A DNA stretch of 64,000 bases from Rhabditophanes sp. KR3021 (GCA_963281155.1 CAUJLY010000006.1:8308001-8372000), one strand, 5' to 3'. Shown: positions 34,513 through 49,600, numbered from the stretch's first letter. Made by a program: numbers and translations. Notes: generated by a model from the letters alone, not told the origin.

Positions 34513-37500
34513 CTGGAGGGTACAAATAAATAACTACTACCAAAGTAATGAAAGACTACTTTTATGTGAATGCCTGAAAAGAATCAAAATATAATAGTCT
34601 GTTAAACGACGTTTAAAGTGAGTAAAGGGAATTTCTTTTGATGAAGACGTAATAGCCTGTTGACTTCCCTTTCATGAAAGTTTATAATCATTAAGAAATA
34701 TTAACGAACATTAAGAGGGTTGTGTACATTATTTGAAGACGTATGTGTTCATAAAGTGGCTAATTATTTATGTATATATACAGTTTTTGGTGATCACCTA
34801 GAAGAATTTAATGTATTGATACAAACAAAATCATGATAACGGGAGTTTAGATTTTAAAATATTGAAAAATGTCTGAGTATGTTTTGGGATAAGACATAAT
34901 ATTGGCGATTCGAATATTGGTCTGGATCAAACAAATTATTATTTGTATTGTGTGAAGATAGAAGGTGTTGAAAGACTAATAAAAGCCCAATTATCATTCA
35001 AACTAATAGATCAAATTAACCATAACTCGCCAATGTTTTGATACTTTTTCGAAAAAATAAGTATAAAAAGAAAGAATCTAATGGCTTGACAGAATATAGT
35101 TTCCATTGTATTTGTAATCTGAAAAGCAAACTGTATATCGTCTAAAGAGTGTAGTGCTGTTGATGAAGAAAAAAGATTGTTGCATTGGTTATTTGAATGG
35201 GAAATGACTGCTGATTATGAAAGCAATGTTAATAAATTGATGATGCTCATTTTCCTTCTATATGTTTAAGGTGCACTTACAAACAGAGTCATGCATATGC
35301 TTAAATCATGAAAGCTTTTCAAGAAAGATAAAATAAAAAGTATACTAATAGTAGAAAGTTTGTATTTGATCTCGATATGTGATATAAATATTTTGAACAA
35401 AAATAAGAAGGAAGGTTTAATGGGAAATTTGTATAAATATACATACTAAAATAATATATGTACAATAGTGTTGATTGGAAGGTAAGTGGTGTTTATATAA
35501 CAGGCCTAATATATTTTTAATCTCAAGCTAAAAATATAAGGTCTTATTTATACTAAATGAATTGTATACAATACGTATATTTTGGTATCTTTGTAATCAA
35601 AAAATTATAATCATGGAGCATATTGATACTAAACAATTAAGTGCGTTTACATCATTCTGATTCTCGTTATATAGAGAAGATGGACAATGATATCATTATT
35701 AACCTACCATAATTTTTAATACTATATATTTGCTTCATATTTATAATAAAATTGTCAGGAATTTGCATTCTGACGTCAATTTATGAATGTTTCATTGATA
35801 AAAAACGATAGAAATACCATATTTAAAAAAGGTATTCTAATGATTGTATGTTCGTCTTTATAATCAGTAAAATAATAAGGTTACTTGATTCATTTAAATA
35901 AGTTTAATCTATTTTTTATATGTCTGCCTGCTTATCAGTAGTTTGTTTAATTGTTATTAAAACAAGGTTCCTCAAAATAGGCAATTGTTAATTTGATGAA
36001 AATGCACTGTTAACAAAAGGAAAAGTGATTTGATGATTGTATAAAGATCTAATTGTTCATGATAAGGTTAAAAACAAATTATTAAAATTTACAACTCTCA
36101 TCAACTTCCAAATATAGAATGACTTGTATAAAAAGTGTTGATTTGAATTTAAGCATTTACAAACTTAAAATAATCCTGTTTATAGTTCTAAAAATATTGA
36201 TACCTAGCTACTTTTACAATTTAAACTGTTTGATTTGACACTATGTCAAAAACAAAATTTATAAATGTTTTTACAAAATAAGTGTCAAACTTTTATCGTT
36301 TAATATTGTACATAGTGGTACATCTTAAACCTGTATACAAACAAAAATTTACTACAACTGTATAAAATTAAACCCATTAGAGAGAAGCAACAATAACAAT
36401 GTTTAATAGCGTATAAATAGATCATTGTAAAGTTAAACTTTTTTAAATGAATTTGTATATGACCCTCACAGTATTTAAAAGATAATCAAATATTCTATAA
36501 AAGGATTTATTATGGTAAATTAAGCGTGATCATTCCCGGATCTTGTTACACTGTACTCACTAAACGAAGTATTTAATATTAAAAAATGTTAAATATTTTG
36601 AATGAAGCCGTATTTGGGAAAAGGTACAATTTCTGGAATTTAAAAAAGACAGAATAATAGTAAATGATATTAAAGGTTGATAGAAACAAATAAAATGATA
36701 GTAACAAGATTAGACATAACATGTTATGTGAAATTAGGCAAGAAGTGGAATGCAGTAGTTAATAAGACTGACAAATTGTGCGAATGGTGATCTGATAAGG
36801 AAGGTGATAGTAATGCATACTAATTTAAACAACCATGAAGAATCGAATTGTTGTTGTTGATGAGATAATTTTAAAAAGTCAAATATTGCTGTAATCTGAT
36901 TTTTTATGTTTCTTTGGGAGGTATCAATCAATTTTATAATGTAAAATTATGTTTTCAATAGCCCACGCTTTGTGTCACCGTCAATTTGTAGTTTATTTTT
37001 TACCTTATTAAGAATTTACCAACAAACTTATGAATATATTTTACTATCTTTTAACGACCTGGCATTGACCATCAATTTTATTAAACACAAGAAATAGCAA
37101 ATTATGCATCTAAAATTACATATTTGTACCGAAATTCTGATAAGTGCGCCGTAAATACCTATAAAACTTCTAAATATCATGATTTTCGCATGTAAAATCA
37201 AAAAACTAAATAAATTGGTCCAATCTAATTTCTTATAATTTTATAATAATAAAATTTTATGAACAAAATTATTATTCACTATGATTGAAACGACATTATC
37301 AAAGGATTAAAGGTTTTTAATGTGAAATATAAAATTGTTAGTAAAGGTAGTTATAAATTTGATTGATAGTTAATAGCATTAATTGGATCATCAAAAATTG
37401 TACGTCATAAATGGAGAATTGGTGGACAAGCAAAATGTTCCAACTTAATTTGAATTTGACAATATTATCAATACCATAGATGCACACAAAGTTAGAAAAA

Positions 37501-37988
37501 TATTTTTATAATCATCAAAGTCTATTAGTTAAGGCAATGATTAAGAGTGTAATAATTATAAAATATTTATAAAAATTATGTGTTTGTTATTTTTCCAAGT
37601 TTATATAGCAAGATCATTCCTATTTAGAACATAAATATTGATGCTTTTCCGCAAAAGTTATATTACATAATTGGTGATCTTTAAATTGTTATAATCATAT
37701 GTATTGACAATTACTAGTTAGGTTAAGATTTATTTCCAAATTACATCATTTCAAGTACAATATTGCTTAGAATGTTGTAGATTTAACAATTGACAAAAGG
37801 GATTTAAATGGAGATGAATGTAAATAATGATGGTTAAATGATTTCAAATTGGAAAGCTTGATCCTGTAAAGTTTGAATAGTGTGACGAAAATGATGCGAC
37901 AACAATATTATTATATGCAATAGTTTCACAATTAAAAAAATCATTTAATTGGTTTAAAAGTTTGTTTGATTTCACTTACTTTGATACA
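34513..37988. other. Gene-poor intergenic region upstream of the IP3 receptor
   Basis: About 3.5 kb of AT-rich DNA that should contain the IP3 receptor promoter. Nothing firm was found. One 38-codon open stretch near 35155-35270 resembles the start of a nicotinic-receptor extracellular domain and is listed as a weak finding. Confidence 0.4.
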
Positions 37989-39857
37989 ATGACGGTGGCC
38001 TATATGCATAAAATTGGCATAGCTAGTATAAAAAATATTGTCAAAGACATTATCGAGTATTGCTTTCTGATTCCTAACAAAGAACTTTTGAATCTACATC
38101 ACTGGTATCGAGAACCTATGGTGATTTGAATCCTATCGCGTCCAGGTTGGGTTCATTTGCAACGACCGTTATTGGAGGGTGGACTAAGATATTTAGTTCA
38201 TTATCATGTCAGATGAAATTAGTTTGCAGATTGTTACGTATATTGAGGGTTCAGATGACCGAAGTCGTTTGACGCGTAGATGTATTGTCAGATTAGTTTG
38301 CTGTGTTAAGTTTTGGTATTCAGACTTCTAAGTTCAAGGCTCAAAAGAGGGTTTTCTACTTTAGATAATTTAGTTGAGCGTGATAAGTTTATTGCAAAAT
38401 GCTGTTCTAACTTATCATTTATTTATCATTTTCTTCATTTTTGGAGTATGTAACACTGAGGAGTGAGATCAAATGAAGAATGACAACATATGTTTACATT
38501 TACCAATTAGGTGAAGTTATCAAATTATTTCCCAAGCCCAACAAGAAGGATGAATTAGGCGTTCTCAAGCGTTGCAAGATTTACTAGCCGTAATTAATGA
38601 TTTTTGAGCTCGATGCATTCAAATACTTATGGTTGATTTCTTTCCCATTCCATTATGTTATGCACAGGTCGTCTTATTAACCGTTCGCCTGTATTTTGTT
38701 GTTGCTTTATTATGAAGACAATTTATTAGAGATCGTGAAAACAAACCTGTTCCTATGCATGATGTTTATGCTTCCCTTTGACAAGATTTCAATTGTTTTG
38801 TTTCATTGGTTGAGTTAAAGTTGCTGAAGCCCTTCTAAACCCATTTGGCTCAAACGACGATGATTTTGAATTAATTGATTTTAGATAGAAATTTGAGAGT
38901 TGGACTTAGTACCGTAGATGTCAATTTTGACTATAAACCGTCACTTTGCCGAGACAGTCTATACAAAGAAGAAGACTTTAACGAAAATCTATTGAAATCA
39001 TCTTGTGAAGCATTTGCAAATTCTATTTTACTAATAGGATCAGCCGCTTTGCCAGGAAAACATTCTGATTATGAGAAATGTATTATGTCTGGAATTATTT
39101 CCAATAGGCAAAGATCCGGACCTCACACAATGGATCATGAGTCTCAATTCAATAAATCAAATTTTTTTCATTGTGAAGGTTCTGTTATTAGTAGCAAAAT
39201 TGCTAGTCTCAATGGTATGAGTCATTTCAGTGACAAGAGGAAAGAAGAATCTCATTTGCCATTTTTTAATAATGCAAAAAAGTCTTAGTCCTTTAAGCAT
39301 GCATACTAGAAGTGAAAATTTAGGGTCATCAGTCAGTTATCAAAAGATGGGAAATGAGAGAGACGCAAAGTACATTGCTAATCCTTGTTTTAATCAACTT
39401 GAAAGTAACACTTTATCAAGTAAGAACAAAATTATAAATCATTATAGCGATGTAAGTTGCTAAATAAAATTAATGATTATTTTTTACCTTTTAGAAATAC
39501 AAGCAAAATCAGGGTGTTGTAAACGAAAGTACGCTTGATGGAAATATGATTTACAATGATCAAACAAGCTCCTATAAAAAAATAGATGTTGTAATTGATA
39601 TATTGTCAACAAATGATAGTGAAATTTGTTCATCTCAGCAAACTCCAGATCAAAATACTCATCTTCAATCTCAAGTAAGTCACGAATTGTAATAACAAGA
39701 CGTGCCAGACAAAAAAAAACACACAAACCATGTATTATCCTGACATATCCCAAACCAACAAGTCGCAAATATAAAAAGTACACAAAGTAGATCTTTAAGA
39801 CCCGCAAAAGAACCTTTTGATTTACCTACAATCTCAGAAGATGACAGCATTTGTTAA
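37989..39857 (+). pseudogene. Bestrophin chloride channel pseudogene (intron-containing)
   Basis: Recognisable bestrophin pieces occur in family order but in shifting frames. They are an ATG with MTVAYMHKIGIAS (37989), YGDLNPIAS...TTVIGGW (about 38117-38200), YIEGSDDRSRLTRR (about 38240-38280), QAQQEG..IRRSQALQDLL (38530 on), CYAQVV...RQFIRDRENKPVP (38660-38755), KVAEALLNPFGSNDDDFE (38819-38872) and LDRNLRVGLSTVDVNF (38878 on). TM1 is missing. In the frame beginning 38518 there are TGA stops at 38551, 38605, 38713 and 38779; the first three fall where the family has Arg, Arg and Gly. Frameshifts occur near 38205, before 38811, near 38875 and in an A-run near 39278. The C-terminal tail keeps a 43-nt intron (39452-39494) and a GTAAGT donor at 39675, so this is a non-processed copy, not a retrocopy. 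Confidence 0.85.
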
Positions 39858-41603
39858 ATTAATGTAGAAATAAACAGTGCATCTGCAAAATCTGTTTGAA
39901 ACAATCAACAAAAAGATACTTAGATATTTATTGGTGTGGTAATAATAGACTAATTGGTAATTGAAAAGAAACTTAGCTTAATATGATTTTGTGCCTCAAC
40001 ATAAACACATCTAATTATCAACAAAAAACAAATATTATTACACACATTTTCATTCATTCTATTTATTTTAATATTTTCGTTAACTAACACACTAAGCAAA
40101 AAATATTAGCCTTTTCGTAATCTCCTGAAATTATCCTTGCTTGGTTAAATTTTCTAAGCTTTAAATACACATAGACAAATTTATTTTGGGCATGAAGTAA
40201 AACAAAAATAAATGTATTTTTTGACATTTCTCTCTGTGCTTTCCAAATACTTATCTTCTTCATTAAACAAATCAGCAAAAAATTCAATGGTAAACTAGGC
40301 AATGAACCCTGTTTAATATTTATTATTTAAAAAAAAATTATTTTGTGCCCTACATTTGTTAGCCAGAATCGCCGTTCTTCGAGACAATGATGTTTATTCT
40401 GACTACTTTTATTTCTTTAAAACATATGGTACTCCCTGTTATGAAGCTCTTCTACTAAAAATAGTCTTCACTGTTGGTGGTGCTGTTTTAAAACATTGAA
40501 AATGTATGCTAAAATTTGTATTAATATGTGACAACTTTGGGCTATAATAATATTTGAATTGTTTTATTAATAATAAATCTGTACTATTTACTTTGATTTA
40601 AATTCTAATCTTTTGCTAAACTTTTTGCCCCTATCCATAAATTATTATGCCCATTTTAACTTATTCCTATAAACAGACCGAAAAAAACAAAAAGTTTATA
40701 ACTTATTTTAACTACCAAAACGGTCATTTAATTCAGTGTCCCTACTCATTCATACTTTAACAAGTTATTATCAAAACCGCAAAATTGTTATTTGAAAACG
40801 ATGAATGCTTAATTGAGAAAAGCAACTACTACTCAGCAAGGCCCTAGAATCACATACAGCATTATTTGAAAGAACCTTTTATACCAAATATTTGCTTTAT
40901 CACAATTTATTTAAAGAGGCATTCAATTTTTTGTTAATGGTTATTAAGTGTGTTGGTTTCCGTTAATTCATAAGTCTCTTCCTGATTTGATAATATCTAT
41001 TTGTCAATTTTAATTAGTTTTTGAATGGGGTGTAAGGCATTGCCAACACAGGAATGTTGTTCTATTAAATTAGTTTAGATTAGTGTTAACTTGATGTTTC
41101 TAATAAAATAAAAAACCCATCATTTGGAAGTGCTAATTCAATTATACTCACCCAAAATATATTGTAATTTTTAATTTGACGTTCACTTGAAATTATTATT
41201 GCAACAATCACACTCCATCACTCGTTCTCTTCATTATTCACGAATATTGTTTTTTTTAGATTTAATTATATCTTTCCAATCAATCTTCGTATTAAAGTTC
41301 AATAAAAAATTAAGCACAAACTGACATCCTTGCACCATAGTTTGATCATTTTCTCCACTTTTTGATAAGAACAATATTTCTCATTGCTTATCACATTATT
41401 ATATGTTAACGGCATATATCAACTTTTCTTGATGATAACACATTTGACCATTAATCACTTTTATCCAATTAATTTAATCCAACTCGGTCGTGCCATTAAA
41501 ACAATTTATACATACTTATATAAACCCATTTCTCTATTTAAAGAAAGCTTCTTAGGCACACTTTTTAAGTTTATTCATATCTTCTTATTATTTCAAAGAG
41601 CAG
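39858..41603. other. Intergenic between bestrophin pseudogene and K2P channel
   Basis: AT-rich spacer with no supported gene, RNA or repeat. The right end should hold the K2P promoter and any 5' UTR exon. Confidence 0.4.
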
Positions 41604-43623
41604 ATGATTTTGACAAGAATATTTAGATTGCTGACAAAGGTAAGATTCACATATATCTGTTTGTTTGTTTCTTAAATAATAAATCCGAAAGGTCTCTCTC
41701 AAGTTATATAATGAATTATTGATAATATTTACAGCATTCTCACATAGCTGTACATTTTGCCATGATATTTGGTGTCACTTTATATATAGTTTTTGGTGCC
41801 ATCGTTATGAGTGCACTGGAAAACCATGAAATTCGAAACTTAAACTCGGGTGTGAGAAAAGTACGAAGTGTGGGAGATAACAATCAAACTATTACAGGGG
41901 ATAGAAACCAAAATATTACAGGTCATGACTTGGCCAAATTTGATCCGAATCTACACTACTGTGTATTAGAAGCTCTCCATGCCATTTTAAACTACAGCGA
42001 TTGTGATGATATGATGTTGAAAACTGTGGCAATTTCAAAATTAGACGATTGCTACAAAGCTTCAAAGATTATCTTTAAAAATCTCCTCAACACTACAGAG
42101 TATTCACCTTTTACAAGGAAGATTAATGGTTCTAACTTTCAACAAAGTAAAGCACTTGATCAGTTAAAAAATCAACCTGCTTCAATTTTCTTTAAGAAAA
42201 AGTTCAAAGCCACTAATAAAAAGAAGGATGAAGTTGACAATCATGAAACTGAAATGGATTGGTCTTTTGGAAGTTCAGTTTTGTTTTCTTTTTCAGTTAT
42301 TACTAGTATTGGGTATGGGCATGTAGCACCAAAATCTCAGGGTAATTTAGTCAAGTTTGCTTTGATTTATTGTTTTGATTTCAGGAGGAAGATTGTTTTG
42401 CATTCTGTATGGTTTGTTTGGAATACCTTTAACTTTATTAACAATCGCAAATGTTGGTATGAACTTTTCTAGAATTTTCCAAATGTCAGCGATCAAAATC
42501 TTAAAGTGGAAAACAAAATTATGCAAAAAATATTCTTTTGGTTTAAGACCAAAAATTGGTCAAATAAATAAAAAAGAGAATAAAATTCCACTACCAGAAC
42601 AACAAAACAATCTCTGGCATATTTCTGACAATAAAAATATGAACTCGCCAAATGTTGTTGACACGCAAAAAACGTCACTCGAAGAAGAGGATGAAATTGA
42701 CGTAGAAGCTAATGAAAATCAATTACAGCTTATTATGATTGTTTTGCTAGGGGTTTCTTCCTTCTTATATTTACTCTTTGGGGCGTATTTTCTGTCTTTG
42801 TATGAAAAGGATATGGGTTACTTTGAAGGCTTCTACTTTTGTTACATCACCATGTTGACAATCGGCTTAGGTAAAAAGCATAATAGGTTAATTATTAAAA
42901 CAACAATTTTCTTTAGGTGATTATTATCCACAAAGTTATGAGTATTTACCAATCACAATTATTTACGTATTTTTTGGAATGGCACTGATAACCGTCACTA
43001 TAAATTTGTTGTCTGATTTACTAAAGAAACTTCATAATGTGGGACGACAGGTGGAAAATGTTGGAGATGTGTCTGTGTGGTTTGGTGGAAAAAGAATGAA
43101 GATGTCAAATTTACTGAAACATATGGTAGACAAATTTAATTTACCAGAAGATGCATTGCAATCTATCAATTTAGACAAATTCATTGATCATGCTATTCAA
43201 AAAGAGGCTGGTAAAATAGAAAGTCTAAGACCTAAGGCTTTCAGTTTCAGTGATGTGGCAATTTTGTATGAAGAAGAGCTGTGCAATGATGTAATGTATA
43301 TGGATACTAGTGATGGATCATACCTGACAAAAAGAGACACAACTAGCCGTCTTAACTCAGACAAAAATTTATTATCAATACGAAGTAAACCGGATATGGA
43401 AAATGGCTATGAAAGGGTAAAACGTAGTAAAGATTCATCAAGTGGACTGACACCAAGTACTATGAAAATTACCCTTGACTCGTTGACAAATGATGCGAGC
43501 GAGGTGTCATTAAATTTGAATTCAAGAATCACCAACAGCGACATTTTCTACCTTCCAACCTTTGAAACAGGAGGACGAAGCTTAGACGACGTTTCCTTTG
43601 ATGAAAATACAACCTTTGAATAA
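41604..43623 (+). CDS. Two-pore-domain potassium (K2P) channel, four exons
   Basis: Leak K+ channel of the plasma membrane. Exons 41604-41639, 41735-42341, 42385-42870 and 42917-43623 give 1,836 nt and 611 aa. M1 is residues about 22-42. The first pore has TSIGYGHVAP (about 202-211), then M2 (GGRLFCILYGLFGIPLTLL), M3 (IVLLGVSSFLYLLFGAYFL), the second pore TIGLGDYYP interrupted by the third intron, and M4. The order and both selectivity filters are intact. The M1-P1 extracellular cap is about 130 residues, roughly twice the usual size, with several Asn-X-Ser/Thr sites. The cytosolic tail of about 200 residues is Ser/Thr-rich. Introns are 95, 43 and 46 nt. The ATG directly follows an AG acceptor-like site. 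It resembles the TWK channels of invertebrates; the subfamily is not assigned. Confidence 0.93.
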
Positions 43624-46600
43624 GACACGAATGCATCCGTTTTCTGTTTAAATTAAATTCTTGATCTCATTCTTTGATTAATTAAAGTAATACATATGCA
43701 CCCTACTTGTACGTCACCTTCAATTTTGTATAAAAAATATTTTGATCAAAGAAGTTGACATTAAATGACATTTATATGATATTAAAGATTTTACATTTAC
43801 ATATGCAATATACTTCTATTAATTACATTTTTTATAGCATCGTCGATAGTCTAAATGTATGAGTATTCATTCACCCAATATATATACTTAATCATTCAAA
43901 TCAAAAAGTTTATTTTGAGGGACATGTTATTATGGTGTGTCTTCAGGGCAACAAAATAAGAAATTTATATTTCGGTTGAATTACTTAGTATGAACTGATC
44001 AATTTAATCTATTTTTCCAAGTTGTTCACAATTGATGTTTGAGACAATTCTGCGCAACTTTTATCAAATGACATATTAGTCTATTTTTAGTAAAAAATGA
44101 AAAAGTTAATTGGTAAAGTTGGGGGATAACTTTGAAAATCATGATCTAATTATAGTATCATAGCGTCTAAATGAACATGCTTTATTTTGTTAACCATGAG
44201 CAAACATTATACTTCACGGCTCAAAATGTTTGAAACTACCCTGTGATTGACTTTTATAAATCAAAATCACTTGCTATACTTTCTGTAATTTATTTAAAGC
44301 TATTCAAAAAATCTCCCTTGAAACAATTTTTTTAATAAAGAATACTATTGACGAATCACATGCAAATGAGATGTAAAGCCTTTTTGATACTAATGGACAT
44401 TATAAATTATTTTTTAGTGAAACACTTATGAGGTCAATAATATTAATAAAAGCTATTGATATATGAAGCTATTTTCTTTATTTTTTGTCATTTGATATGG
44501 CGATAAATTGGTGTGTTGGTAAATGTAATTGTCTTCCATATATAACCAATTTTAATACTTAGAGACTGTACTTTTTTATTATTTCCATTTATTATTTTTT
44601 GTTGTCTTTATTTATGGAGTTGACACGATACATGATATATATTTTAATATTTATTTACCATTTCTTTTAAGCACATCGTTTAAAAAGGCACTTTTGAGTT
44701 GAATCAGTTGTCTTTTGAAACACACACTTAATTTATAAACTACGTGTTTGATTATTGTTTTAATATTATTTTGACACATCATTTATTTGTCTACAATTAT
44801 GAAAAATATGATAACATTTATATTATGACAAAATCTTACGTTATTATTTTGTCTGAAAAAGAGGCATATTCAATATAGCCCCTTCATTTCTTCAATACAT
44901 TTGCTGCTTAAATTTTCTATTAAATTGCGTGAAGACTCATCTGGGACGCAACATTCGGTTGCTATTGTATTTTTCAAATTTATACGAGTTAATCATACAA
45001 AGTATCTGCCTACTCTCAAAACCATTTTTGTAAATCAATCTAAATGGGTTTGATTAGTGCTTGAATACTTTTTTAAATATCATAATTTAGTTCAATCTTA
45101 AACATGCACTTTCTCAACTACCTTAACAAGGTTTTTATAAAATGACTAGGTATTTAAAAAAACAAAATATACTTTTGATAATTTTTAGCCTTCTATGTTA
45201 TTACACTTGTTTTAATATGTTAACATGTAATTTTAACAAATCGTCGACCTTGTCTTTATAATACTTTGTTCCTTTATAAGTAATTTTAATACATCGACTG
45301 ATTAGAATAATGTTAAGTAAAATCAAACTTTTTTGTTATATAATTTTGACCGGACTTGACTTATTTTAGTTCGTATAACCTTTTTTGCCAGCCAAATAGC
45401 ATGCCACAAACTACAAATTAGCTAGGGTTTTTGTAACTATCAAAATGCTGTAATATTTGTGTACAAAATTATCACACATTGAATATGTATTTGATTTATC
45501 ACATTGTATGATTCTGATGCACTAAATTATATGGGATTTGTTTTTGATTATTAAATACATATTGTTTGAATTTTGGTAAGCCCCATTTTTTACAAATGAG
45601 TATAAATATGAAGTACAAAGGAAGTTATTGAAAATTTGAAATAATTATTTGTATTCTATTTTTCAATATACATATCTTTAAATCGAATTTATATTTATAG
45701 ATAAATTTGAAACCATAATCATTTTCTACATTTAATTTCGTTTTATGTTAGCTTCGAAAATAAAAAACAGTTTTCTCATCACTTCAAAAAATTGTTACTT
45801 CTTTCCTTCCAATTATTTAATTGATAAAAACAAATAAAATAGTTAACTTTATATTAAGCCTATTATTTGAGTGAGTAATTTGGTCGAATTCAAATTTCAT
45901 AAAGTGTATCAAGTAGTTAACATACGAAACCTTAAATTTTAAATTGTTTTTAGATTAAAGATATAAATTCATTTTGACCTAACAACCACACCAATTCAAG
46001 TCGTAAAAAAGTGTTTATCAAAAAATGTAGCTCTCCGATAGTATTAATACGTATCTATATTATCTCAATTCATTTGAAAAGCGAGACCTTCTACCACTTT
46101 TATAACGGCTTTATTAAAAAGATGATGAAGGTTCATTACTTCAAATATTTTTGCATATGCCATCATATTTTGTCAAAAGAAACAATGGCTTATCTCGTCA
46201 TAACTTAAATTTATATAAACTCACTGTAAAAAGATATTTAAAGAGATTACATTCCATTCAATTGATACTACTACTTTTCAATACAATTAAAAGGCAACAT
46301 TTTCAATTGGCATAATTGTAAAATAGTATAAAGGGGTTTGCTTGTATACATATTTTGAGCAATTAAAAAAAGAGTCAATTTTAAATTAAACAAAGGGGCT
46401 TTAACTACGTGACTCATTTTATACCTTTGACATTTTATAATCAAGAAGCTTTGCTATTAATCCTATAATTCTTCAAAATATCAGGATTACCAATGTTTTT
46501 TACGTCAGTATACGACTGTATTTCATTTTTTATAAATCTACGTAAACATTATGTTATTGCTAATTCTAATTTTTTAATAATGCTTAGACTATGCTCCTTC

Positions 46601-49600
46601 CCTTTCGCCACAAAATCCTCTAACAATCAACATTTTGCAAAATTATTTTATTATCAAACTTTTTTTGACAAAAGAAAATATGGGTCTTGTACTTTTGAGT
46701 AAGAATCAAAAATATTATGATAAACAATCAAAATACACACAATTTATTAAAAATAATTTATTGTTTTTAAAATGACGAAATAAATAATTCGTGTTGTTTT
46801 GATGAAAACAATTTTTACGAAAAATCACCCATTGCATATTCATTATCTTTTTGAACTTTTTAAAAAAGATTTTTGTTGTTTGAAGTTGTAGGGAAATAGT
46901 TGAACTGTTGAGTAGTAAGAGGAAGTATTAACTGCTTATCATGTAGTCACAATTTTTTAGTGTACTGGTATTAACTTAGAATTTGATGATACCAAAATTA
47001 GTATCACGATACATCTTCACAATAAACGATGATAGTTAAATTGTTTAAAAAAGTCTTCAAAGCCATTAGTATTAAAAATAGGACTTTTACTTCAATTCTT
47101 GAATTATTCAATTTTTTATTCTTAGACCCCAACCCCATATGTATATCCCAGCTACAACAAGACTCATTTGCGACTTTATGTTTAAAAATTTAAAGCTATC
47201 TATTTTAGTATTATACTTTGCAACTAACTTTTGAATGAACTTCCTTGTAACTATTTATTTTCTTCAATACTGCTCCATTATAAATAAAATTTAAAGAAAA
47301 AGCACAATGTCAAGACAAAAAAATTAATAGGCCACTAGTTAATCAGTGGCATTGTGAAAAGACAGATTTTTGTTTCTACAAATTTTAACTATGTTTGACA
47401 CATACTTCACCTAAAATGCATTCTTGATTATCTCAGCTTTTCATTGCTTGTACTTGCCTTTCCTAATAAATTTATAGGCTGAATAAAGTCTGAAGGCTTT
47501 TGTTTCCTTCATAATACTTGCTCCTAAGTTCATTTTTATAGAACTTTTCTTTGATATCAATTGTTGGTGACCATAATTTGCTATAAAAAGACCAATTATT
47601 TCGTCGAATTACCCTCCTTAAATAACATGCTAAATATAATTTAGACAAATGACGTTTCTTCTACAGTCGTTGTATAAATTGTATAAAGGACCACAAATAT
47701 TATATTAATCACATATTAATTGAATCGCATATCCCTTACGGATTTATCGTTGTCTTGTGTATTTATGGAAGCTTATGTTACACCAAACAGTTGCCAAAAA
47801 TAGTTTTTTACTTAGTCAAGTAAAAACATCATCTCCAAAAATTGTTTATAAAACAGATTTTGCTAAATTAATTTAAGCATTTTAACTATCATCAAAAATC
47901 TTCTATTTTTGAGCTTCCATGGATTTGTTATTCCTTTTCCCAATCATCTCTTAGCACTGTACTTTCTGCCAAAACAATAGTTTGCATGTATGAGAAACGA
48001 TTGTTCAGAGTCAAAACTGTGATTATTATCTAATCATCAATAAATTTGTTCCTCACCCAACCAGACATATGTCATCCAAACAACAAAACCAAAAGTTATT
48101 TCCATACAATAATATTCTTGTAATCTCATAAACATTCTCCACTTGCTTTAAATGACTGGAACTCTACTACAAAAACAATCTCCCATAACATTCTTTTTAT
48201 GAAATCAAAAAAATACAAAAATAAGACTATTTATAAAAAGTTGAATGACAGGAGAGTTTATTTTGCACCTTCATGTGTTAAAAATATATTTTTATTTACT
48301 AATTAGTTTGAAGTTAAATAACAACATATATATGCTTATAATATATGTTTATTCCCTTACTACATAATAAATAAAAAATGGTTTTAATATTGGTAAACTG
48401 AATTTATGATCACTATTTATTATAAATATGAATTGTTTGCTGGTATGCATTAATATTTATTTTGCAGTATCTAGATAACACTACCAAAAAATGTATACTT
48501 TTTTGTGGGTATTAGTCATATGTAGATTATTTCATTTGAGAATCACCATTGCCTGTTTGTCGTAGAATTTTAAAGTAACTCACATGCACCACTATTCTTG
48601 ACCCTTCATTTCAGAGGATCATAAATAATTAAATACATACTTACTTGATTTTTTAATGAGCCATATTATTTTTCGTTCAATATAATTTTAATAATAATTA
48701 AATATTACTATCAATGTACTATTTATAACTGCTACTCTAGACAAGACAAGGCATAGCTTAATAATTTTTTTCACACAACTTCCTTTAATTTTTGTTATGT
48801 AATTATTAAAAAAGCACCTTAACAATTTTATATTGGCTTACGTTGAAAAAAAGTAGTTATAAGTCTTCTTTATCATTTAAATTTTTTTTCACTTTTTAGA
48901 AAAAACATTTATTACAATTTTGAAATACATCCTTATTTCAAGACTATATTTTATTTTTATTAATCCTTAAAACACATCTCTTTTTATGATAATCGTATAA
49001 TAAAGTTGACGAAAAAATTGAATATTATTGATAGCAATTGAAAAAACCGTTTGTTATGAGTAGCCGGGAACATAATGTGCTACTACGATAATATGTATTT
49101 AACCAAATCACCTGAAACCATGAAGTCTATCCTAATTTTTACTAAATTCGTCTCATTCACCACGACTTTAAACTTTGTTCTGCTGTTATTAACTAGTACT
49201 AAGGGCACCCTAAAATATTGTTGAAAATCTCACGCATTGAGATTTATACAACAAAAATCTTTATTTATTTATGTCAAAAGTGGCACTTTTATTTCGTTTA
49301 TTATAATAATGTGTATTTAGCAATATAAATGATTTCATATTCAAATGTTCCATGATTAGTTATCTCGTCTAATTATGCCTTTTAGGCACAATTTGAAAGT
49401 AAAATAAAAAATTATTTAATAAATAAATATCTGCAAATATTTTTTATTAATTTTTTACAAACAAACTATAAAGAGCATCTCAGAAATACTATTTATGATA
49501 TCAAACACTTTCATAATTCCTTGATACCCACATAAAGGTCTGGTTATGTCATTTCTTATCATTTTTGACAATATTTTGACCTTGATAAACACAAGATTAA

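Noticed and set aside
46011..46702. Short plus-strand frames in the 43.6-49.8 kb spacer
   Set aside because: No domain, no promoter or splice signals, and composition identical to the surrounding spacer.
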